In this document: in pieces, positions 41,501 through 50,500 of the stretch
Numbering within the stretch: position 1 is the stretch's first letter
Layout: every line of letters begins with the position of its first letter
From: Elusimicrobia bacterium RIFCSPLOWO2_02_FULL_39_32
Lineage (GTDB): Bacteria; Elusimicrobiota; Elusimicrobia; 2-02-FULL-39-32
Assembly (NCBI GenBank): GCA_001800135.1
Contig: MGUU01000010.1
Coordinates: forward strand, 1-64,000
DNA: 64,000 nucleotides
Reading direction: 5' to 3'
Translations under genes and position numbers: made by a program
The notes under the pieces: model-generated
Databases searched by the model: none
What the model was told of the DNA's origin: nothing
The model's input: only the letters and a program-made list of their open reading frames with translations

Positions 41501-44500
41501 TTGTCCCTTATAATTTTTTGCAAATAGTTTGGTTCCATAACCTTTTTCATATCCAGTTGTCTTGTTCCCCTTGGCAAAACATCTTTTATGTTTTCAAGCA
41601 AAAGCGCGTATAAGGCAAAATTACGAAATATGGATGGAGGCAATTCTTCCGCAAGTTCATTTAATCTTTCTTCATACGATCCGGGAATTTGGCGCACAAA
41701 TCCAAATGCTTTTTCAAACATCTCATCCACTGGTCCATCATTAAAAAACTGGCGCGCTAAAGAAAGAGGTCTGGCAGGAGCTTTATGATACTTTCTTTGT
41801 TTCCATGCTACGCGGCGCAAATCTCTATAACCCCCATTATCAATCTTTTCCCACTCCAGCACCTGAAATAGCTCTCCGACAAATGCCTTATAATAGGAAA
41901 CAACCGATTCATATTCCCCTGGATCAAACATCATGGGACGCATGCCGATATTATTGGTATCTACTCCAAGATTGCGCATAAAACTTTCAATGCCAATACC
42001 AGAGATCGTCTCATCCCAACTATCCATCCCGCCTATCTGTACGACTCTTAACGATCTCATTTCTTCCATGCTAGGGAATTTGAGACCTCCTTTTTTCTCA
42101 GCATACTCTGGGAGAGCTTTCAGAGCTAAGTATAAAGCTTCGAAATCTTCTTTAGAAAATTTTTCTGGATGATCTAGTCCTTCAAATTCTTTGTATTGAT
42201 CTGTAAAAGGAGGAAGATATCTCTCACTGGTTTGCGCAGTATAGGGGTAAAGATAGGGGTCAAATGAATCTCCTCTGCCCCACTTCTTAAGTTTGGCAAA
42301 AAGTGTTTTAGCATTGTCCGAGTCTCTTTTTAAAAGAACATGCCTCAATATCCATGGGTTCTCGCCAGAACCAATAGAAAAAAGATAGATCAATTTTTGC
42401 ATTGGAAAACTCGCTTGCGTTAGATTCTTGATCCCCATCTCTTTTTCTAAGAGAGCCATGCGCTGATTCATAAATTTTGTAAGCTCTTCAGTCTGAGGCG
42501 CTTTTAGAATTGTGGTTTTTAAGAAACGATCTAGAGGTGTGCTAAAAAATATGCTCGTCTTAAGTTTATGGTCGCTTTTTTTAAGTTCTTGTTCAAAAAA
42601 TTGAACCGCTTCTTCAAAAAACTTAAATTTTTCAACTTCAGTCAGCTGGTAATGGGCAATGAGATGTTCCAATACAGAGACCATCAAATTTTCATAAAAA
42701 TCTCCTGGTTCTCTAAATAGCGCGGCAAATACTTTTAGATCATCCATAAGATCACCGGAAAAATTGGATAATTTTCCATTAGGATAAGATTCTATTTCTA
42801 TTTGGATATATTCAGAAAGCTTGTCTTGATGATAATTGTATCGGGCATCTTTAATTAGATCTACAATAGCCGATTTATCTATTTCACCAGTTTGTGCTAA
42901 TTTTATTAATCCTTGAAGCATCTCCTGATACCTTGTGGCTCTTATAGAATCATTTAACAACAATTTCTCTTGACGTACCAAATAGCCCTTAAGTCCTTTT
43001 GATCCGAAAGATAATTGCTTTAGTTGGCTAATCAGTTGAGGAAGATAAATTTCCCTATTTTTAGGATTTGATTTGAGATGCAGCCATAAATACCAGGCAA
43101 AATCATTGTTGTAAACATGGAAAAGAGTTTTATTAACTGGATCTAGACCATCTTTAACATCTTCTTGTAACTTTGGTTTGACCTGTTTTATTCTTTGCCG
43201 ATGGCTCTCTAATGCAGCTGCCATTTCCAAAATCATTTGAATAGGTATATTTTCTTTCTCTATCCGATCCTCTATCTCTTCCATTACTGAATCAATCCAG
43301 ATTTCAACAAAGTTATCATGTAGAGAATATTGGCTCCCTCTGGATAATCCATAAAACCAATATTTATAGTTAAAATATTCGCTGGATGTGTTGCATTCAA
43401 CTATTGCAGGAAGTTTAATTTTTAGAAGTTTGTGGAGTTGTTCAAAATTAAGATTACGAATTGTATTTTTTAATTGTTCTTTTTGGTCATCATAAACTAT
43501 AGAAGAATATCCGGTAAATCTCTGTATGGATGTAAAAATAAATACATAATAGGGAAGCAGACTTCGATCTTTAGCGACCCACTGATCTGCTTTTAGGTCT
43601 GCCAAGAGGTAAGCGTCTTTAAATGGAAGATCAGCGCTGGTTTTAGATTTTTCATAAGCATAGATCAAAAGGTATTCCAAATCTTCAATGCTTTTCACTT
43701 TATTGTTTAGAAGAAATTTAAAATCATCCAGAGTGTTCATATTTTTAACAGCTTCCCTAAAGTTTAGATTTTGAGAACCCTGCAATATCTCATTTCTTGC
43801 TCCATCAGAAAAAGGAGTTGGTTCTTTAAAGAAACTTCTCCAATAAAAGTTGTTGAGGAGATTCTCTAGTCTTCGGATGCGTTCTTTAATTTGAGGATGG
43901 GTTCCAAATCTCTGTGACAATTTTTTTAAGAAATTAAGGGTTGGATCCTTGCTTTCCTTTTCCAAATCCTCACTTATTCGTTTAAAGAGGAATTGCGCTT
44001 CACTTAAAGCAAACCCAATTTTTCCATTACTTTGCTCGTAAACTTTGTCCAATAGTTTTATTGCTCTCCAATCCGCATCATACTCGTCCGTATATCTTTC
44101 CACATAGGTTTCAGGAATGTCTTTAATTGTTTTGGCAAGATTAGCTTTCCCGTCATCTACATCTTCACGGTTTTGAAGAATATGAGTAATTTCATGCGCA
44201 ATCACAAATGCAAGCGCATCCTTTGCGCCTCCTTTATTTATGAGATATTTCAAAAGTCCCACATTTATAAATATATGGTTAGAATGGGAGAGAATAAAGG
44301 CATTGACCTGTTCAGTTTCAACCAGATGAACAATAAAATAGTTTGGATTAAGACCAGCTGCTTGCAATATAAGATCAGTCATCTCTTTCACTTCTTGATA
44401 AGTTTGTCTCATCTCATCTGATTTATCATCTATAATCCCCAGAGATTCATGGTAATAATCCAGAATGCGCTCGTTTCTTGCTTTTGCGATCTGATACTTT

Positions 44501-47500
44501 TCTTCGCTTTGAGGCACATTCTTAGAGAGGGTATATCCCTGACCAAATGGCCGAGATCCAGGAATCTGAAAAGATCTTTTATCTTCATCCTTATCAGCAT
44601 CAGCGCTAATATCCGCAGCAGGCGCTTTTTGCAGAAATTTTCCTAAAGCAATAAACCCAAATTGTTCAAATAATCTGCCAAGATTATGAACTATCAAAGT
44701 AACAAAAGCATTCCAGCTTGAGTGTAAGACCATATTGGCAATAAGCCCAAACATAAGCGCCTTGCCTAAATTAGAGATAGTCCCAATCCCCCCTGCCATT
44801 CCGTCACCTAAATTAGATATTCCCCCAATCCATGGGAATGAAAAATCACCGATGATTGGGATCGGCATTCCCATCAAAACAAAAATAGCAGGAGCTACCA
44901 ATACCCCTGCTAATATGAAGCCTACTCCAAACAAAACCGCTTTCTGAAGAGGTGTCCTTCCTTTATGCGCTCCGCTAAATACATACGCGCTCGCAAGGCT
45001 CCATGCCACCACTGCTGCAATCGCAGGAATTACTGCTGACATTCCTAAGTTTGAAGCTATGATCCCTCCAGTAACCGCAAAAGAAAAAATTGTGATGCCT
45101 ACCAGTGTCCATTTTCCAGCGTGTTTTACTTCTCCAGCAATCCCTTTTTTAACTAGAAAAGTCTGCGCTAGCATGTTCACTCCAAGAATCTGATAGACCA
45201 CCTCCCAAATCACCCCAAAGATGGTGTAGAGCTTATAAAGGATTGGATGCTTTTTATCAAACTCTATTTCCCTCAGCCATTTATCTAGAATAGAGGCTGG
45301 GATAGTTGAAAACTTTTGGATAAGGTCTTGAATTCTATCACTAGAAAAAATACGGATTCCGCCTGAGCGGAGCGCGTATCTTGTAAAACCTGCTGATTTT
45401 TTAGATGCTTCAACTTGAGTGACTTTAATGCCTTTCTTAAAATATTCATTTAAAACCAATTTAACAATTTCCTCTAGTTCTTTGCCACGATTTTTTTCAG
45501 ATTTTAATACTTCAAAGCAGACTGACAAAAATACCTCCCAGTTTATTTCAGCAACTTGTTTTTGGATAGCAGCCAGCTGCGCTCTTCCCCCTTCATGAAC
45601 CTCATTCGAATAATAGATGGCAGACTCAACAGTGTTATAATGAAAATTGTAATTAAATATTTTCATAAAATTTTGAGCGTCTAAACCTAAACCCTTAAAA
45701 ACATTTGTGAATAAGAACGTATGTATATCTGAAATAAATTCATGAATAATTCCAGCTTTTAAATTATTAGAAGAATAGTTATGTTGGTCCCATAAAATTC
45801 GATGTCCAAGTTCATGCGCGACAATTTGAAAAAATAAAGCTGTTTTTTTCTCCCGGCCTTCTAAAAGTCCGCCGCCTAGAGTAAACCCGCTGGTAGCGTT
45901 GCCCCAATAAGCGCGAACTCTTGCGTTAGAGATTCTTTTTGCGGTCTTGAGGAAATTTTCCGAAGAGGAGAATGAACCCGCTTCTTTTTGCAAGACCAGC
46001 AGGGTCGCCATGACTAGAACTTTAGCTTCTTCATCTTGCAGGTAGATGTCATTAAAAAGCTGTTCAATTTTAGCATCGTCATCGCTGGCAATCGCATCCC
46101 CAATCAGATTTTTTGCTTCGTCTGCAAGCAGTTCGATCATCTCTTCAAATTTATTTTCATTTTCAGCGTGAAAATATTGAGATGAATACCATGTGAAAGC
46201 ATAAATCCTAATTTTTCCTCTAAACTCTTTACTTGAAATAATGTTGTCCAAGAGCGCTTTGCGATTGGGGTCCTTATGGTGACGTAGCAAAATCAGATAA
46301 GCAGTTCTCTCTTTAATTTTCACTTCTTTATTTCTTAAAATTGCAATAATTTCTTCATCTGTTGGATTCCCAACAAAAATCTTCATTAGGATTTGCCGCT
46401 CGTGCTCTGTAAGTTCTGGTTCTAACTTAGAGAGCAGATATGAAATTACTGGCTCGGTTCCCATCTCAATAAAAGGGGTTAAATTGGATATATTTTCCGC
46501 GGCTGCGTTTATATCCCAATCCTCATTTTTAATGACTTCGATCAAGTTATTGAGAATATTCCAGCCGTCTTTATTTTTTTCAAGCTCTTTACTGGAAAGC
46601 GCTTCATAAGCTGTTGAAGATAAGATATTTATTTGAGTTTCAATTTGTTTCATAACTTCTTCTTTTCTCGCTTTAATCTTGATTAAGTACCACTCCTGTA
46701 ACGGTTCAATCGTTTTTTGATGAGCATTAATTGCATTCAGTTTTTTCAATAAGGGATTCATGATCTCTTCCACAAAGTTCTGTGTCCCAAATCTTCTGTA
46801 TGTTTGAGATGTGATTTCTCTTAACTGGTCTAACTCTTTTATATCGTCATAGAGTTTCCAATGAGCAGTTAAAAGCCTAATCATTGTTATCAAAACTTCT
46901 TGATTCATTTCCTCTTTTTTCAATTGATTTTTTAACTCGTTCCACAACAAATTAAATAGACCTCTAGATTTATCGTTTAATATGAAATCTCCATAAATAT
47001 TTTCTATAAGCCCTCGGTCAGGAGAAGATAGCAAGTCTTCTAAGAGAAGAGAATGAAGCTTTGTTAGATGATCCTCCGCAATCATAGATAGGTGAAAAAT
47101 ATTATTGAGTAAATTTATTTCATCATCGGAAACTTTGGATGGATCGAATTTCCTTTGCACCATTAATTTATATAGCCTGTAATTATTTTCTATTGTTATT
47201 TCTAATGCTTTGTGATCAAAATTAAGGTAAGTGCCCAATCCAATTAAAATTCCAATTATAGTTCCTAAATAAGTAGGGTTAAAGACCATCTCATTGACTA
47301 GTAAATTCGGCAGAGATAACCCAATGGAAAGCGCAAAGGTTACTATGCCTGCTCCTGTAAATAGCCCTATTGCTGCGCTGGCAAGGATCCATCTGATTTT
47401 CATCGCATAAAGCGTTTTTTGATTTTCCGTTAGTTTTGGCGATAAGAACGAGAGGATTGGCATCAAAAAAAAATTTAGGAATGACCCCCCAACCTCCAAT

Positions 47501-50500
47501 AAAAATACCCAAACTAATCCATAAGCTTTTTCCAAACCTGCGCCAAATACAACGGAAAATTCTTTAGGAGTGAATGTTAATTGAAATAGAATGTTATTAG
47601 GTTGGATGATGCGGAGGGTGTTTTTAATATTTTCAAAAATTGTACGATCAATCTCCAAAACTTTATAGGACTGCCATTTATCTTCAGTTACCTTTACTCC
47701 AATCGTAGCCAATCCCAGATATTTAGACAGCGATTCAGGAATCCAACCATTGAGATAAGCCCAATTAAAAGCTCCATGCAGGATAGAAGCAGAGAGCCAG
47801 GCAACAACATCTCCTCCTAAAGCTGCACCCACCAAATAACCCACTGCAAAAAGAGTTGCGGGTATTAATCGTAACCCAATATCTTTAAGGCTTCCTTCAT
47901 AGTGAAATGCCGCAAAGATCGGAATAGCTGCTATAAGGAAAATAAAGATGCCTGCATAACTAAAAAGAGACAAATGTAGGAGGTGTGTAATCAGAAGATG
48001 CGGTAAAGTTAAGAATACAGCGCTTTCTAAAGTGGAAGCTCCTATTACAGAGTAAATCTTAGTTTTAAAGATCTTTCCATGGCGATATAAAATGTTCGCT
48101 GCTTTTGGCAAAAATTCTTCTTTGCCTTTATAAATGTTAAAAGTATGGTTACCAAGTTCAACTGTTTTATAAACAGGACCAGAATCTTCTCCTATCCCTG
48201 GACTTACTTTCGAATCTCTATGCGCAATATCATAAGTCAGAAGGCTATTTTTGTGATTTTTTAAACCAAAGAGTTTGACTGACACCACTAACTTCTGAAT
48301 CACTCCTTCTTTATTTCTTGCTTCTTGCAGAATCTTAAACAAAATATCCTGAGTTGTTTTAAATCCATCTGCTGATTTTACTTTTTCCACCCATCCTGAC
48401 TTTTGTTTAGAAATATTATCTTCCATATCTTCATCTATATTGGTTACCTCTCTACCCAATTCCAATACTAATTTAACAATCAATAAAGATTCGCTGATCC
48501 TTTCTAACACACTAAAAATAGGAGACCACTCTTGAGTTTCTTTTCCTATAGGGGTTGATGTGCCTAATGGGGATTTAAGATGGATCCTTTCTCCAGTAAA
48601 GAGTTTTTCTAAAGGAGTTTTATCTCTGCGGAAAATTTCCAGATATTCTGTGCCGCTTCCCTCCACGACCCCTAGTTTTGGAGCCAACACACAATACGCG
48701 ATCTGCTTGCTTTTAAGGATTTCTGTCATGCCAGAGGTATGGAATCCACCGCTCACTAAGACTGCAACTTCATTGGCAGAGTTAGTTCCCTTTATCCCCA
48801 CTTTTTTTAAAAGGTTGTTGACCAGAGCTTGGTTACGCGCGATTCCTGCCTGGTTAAACTCTTCAAATGGTTGTAAAGATTGAATATCTAAAGAAACAAG
48901 TTCGCTGATATTTTTTTTCCTTTTTTGATACTCTGCCCATTCCTCTGGACTTAACTGAAAATGCACTAACTTGTTGAGCAGCTCTAAATCTTGTGCTTTT
49001 TGAACTAACTCTTTTTCTTTAGGATTTTGAATGAAGGATTCAATTTTCTCTTTTTCTAATTGACTGATTTCTTCAAATAACTCTTCACTTTTGATTTTGT
49101 CACTCATCAATACATACCGAATATAGTTATCCATCTGTGGATAGTCAGATAGCTTAACTTTATAGGCTTGACACAAATCCTTTAAGTATTGATAAAACGC
49201 TCCGTAAGAGATATTCCCCACACGATAAGCTAAACTTGCAGAGACTAACTCATTCATCTCTTGTTTTGAAAGTTTCTCTACCAATTCATTGGTTAAAGCT
49301 CTTCTTTCTCGTTCAACTTTGTCAAAATTTAAGGATTCTTCCAAAGATAAAGCCTCCATATACCTTTGAATCATGGAGGCTTTTTGGGGGTTCCATTTTT
49401 GAGTTAGAATTTTAAGAAAAAGGTTTAACTTGATCTCTTCTCTGTTATATTGGCTAATAGCTTTATCAAGTTTTTTAAGTTCCTGATTAAATATATTTTC
49501 TTTAAGCTGCTCAATCTCTTTTTCTAATTTTTTAAGAGTTTGTTTTCCTTTTTTTTCTAATGGCACGGAATTTTTAAATGCCTTGATATGCTTTAGATAC
49601 AAATCTTCATCCTCAACTCCCCAAAAAAGAAATGGCTGGATCATCTCCTCTTTGATTGAGCTTGAGGAGTTATCTCCTTGCTCTTTTACTTCCCCATCTC
49701 TATCTTGAGAGGAAGGTTTATCTGATTTACTTTCTTTTTTTAATCCATAAGTCATCCCTACATATTCTGGACCAGAAATAAAAGATTCTTTTAATAAATA
49801 GTTTGCCACCTCTTTTACAATCTGTTTGTTGGGAAATAAACGATAAAGACTAAAATTAAATGGGCCGGAAGCTCCTTCCAACCCTACAATCAGCCTACCT
49901 GTAGCCCGCGGCGAAAAACTCCTCTCTAAAGATTCAATGATCTTGGCAATGTTCTTTTGAGCTTCTTGGTTCTCATGCACATCCTGAATATGTACAACCA
50001 TAAAATCTCCTGGTTTCCAGCCAGAAGGCAAATAAAGGTCTGTTAAACGAGCATAATGAATAGAAAGGGATTTAAACCAACTTGGCAGAGTTTCTAAACG
50101 AGATTGGACTTGAGACGGTAGTTTGAGATTTGTTTGTCCAATCGTGGTTTTGGGAATAGAGTTGGGTAGAAGATTAAGATTTAAGGATGGAATCTGTGAA
50201 GCTAAACTATTTTCTACTTGTGGAGCTTGAACTTTTGCTATTAAAGTTTCTTCTTGATTCTTGTTTTCTCCTTCTTCTTCAAGGCTGGTCTGTTGTAAGC
50301 GATTAGCTGCTGCTCTTCTCTCTTCCCATAGTTTCGCATATTGCTTCTCTCTTCTGGATTGCGCTACAGGCTCTATCACTCCATACGCTACCTGTATATA
50401 AAAAAAGACTACTGCCATACTTAGGGAAGTAGCGCGCAGCCATGATGAATGATGAGGATGAGAATTATTTTTTATCATAACTTTTGGCAGCCCAACCAAC

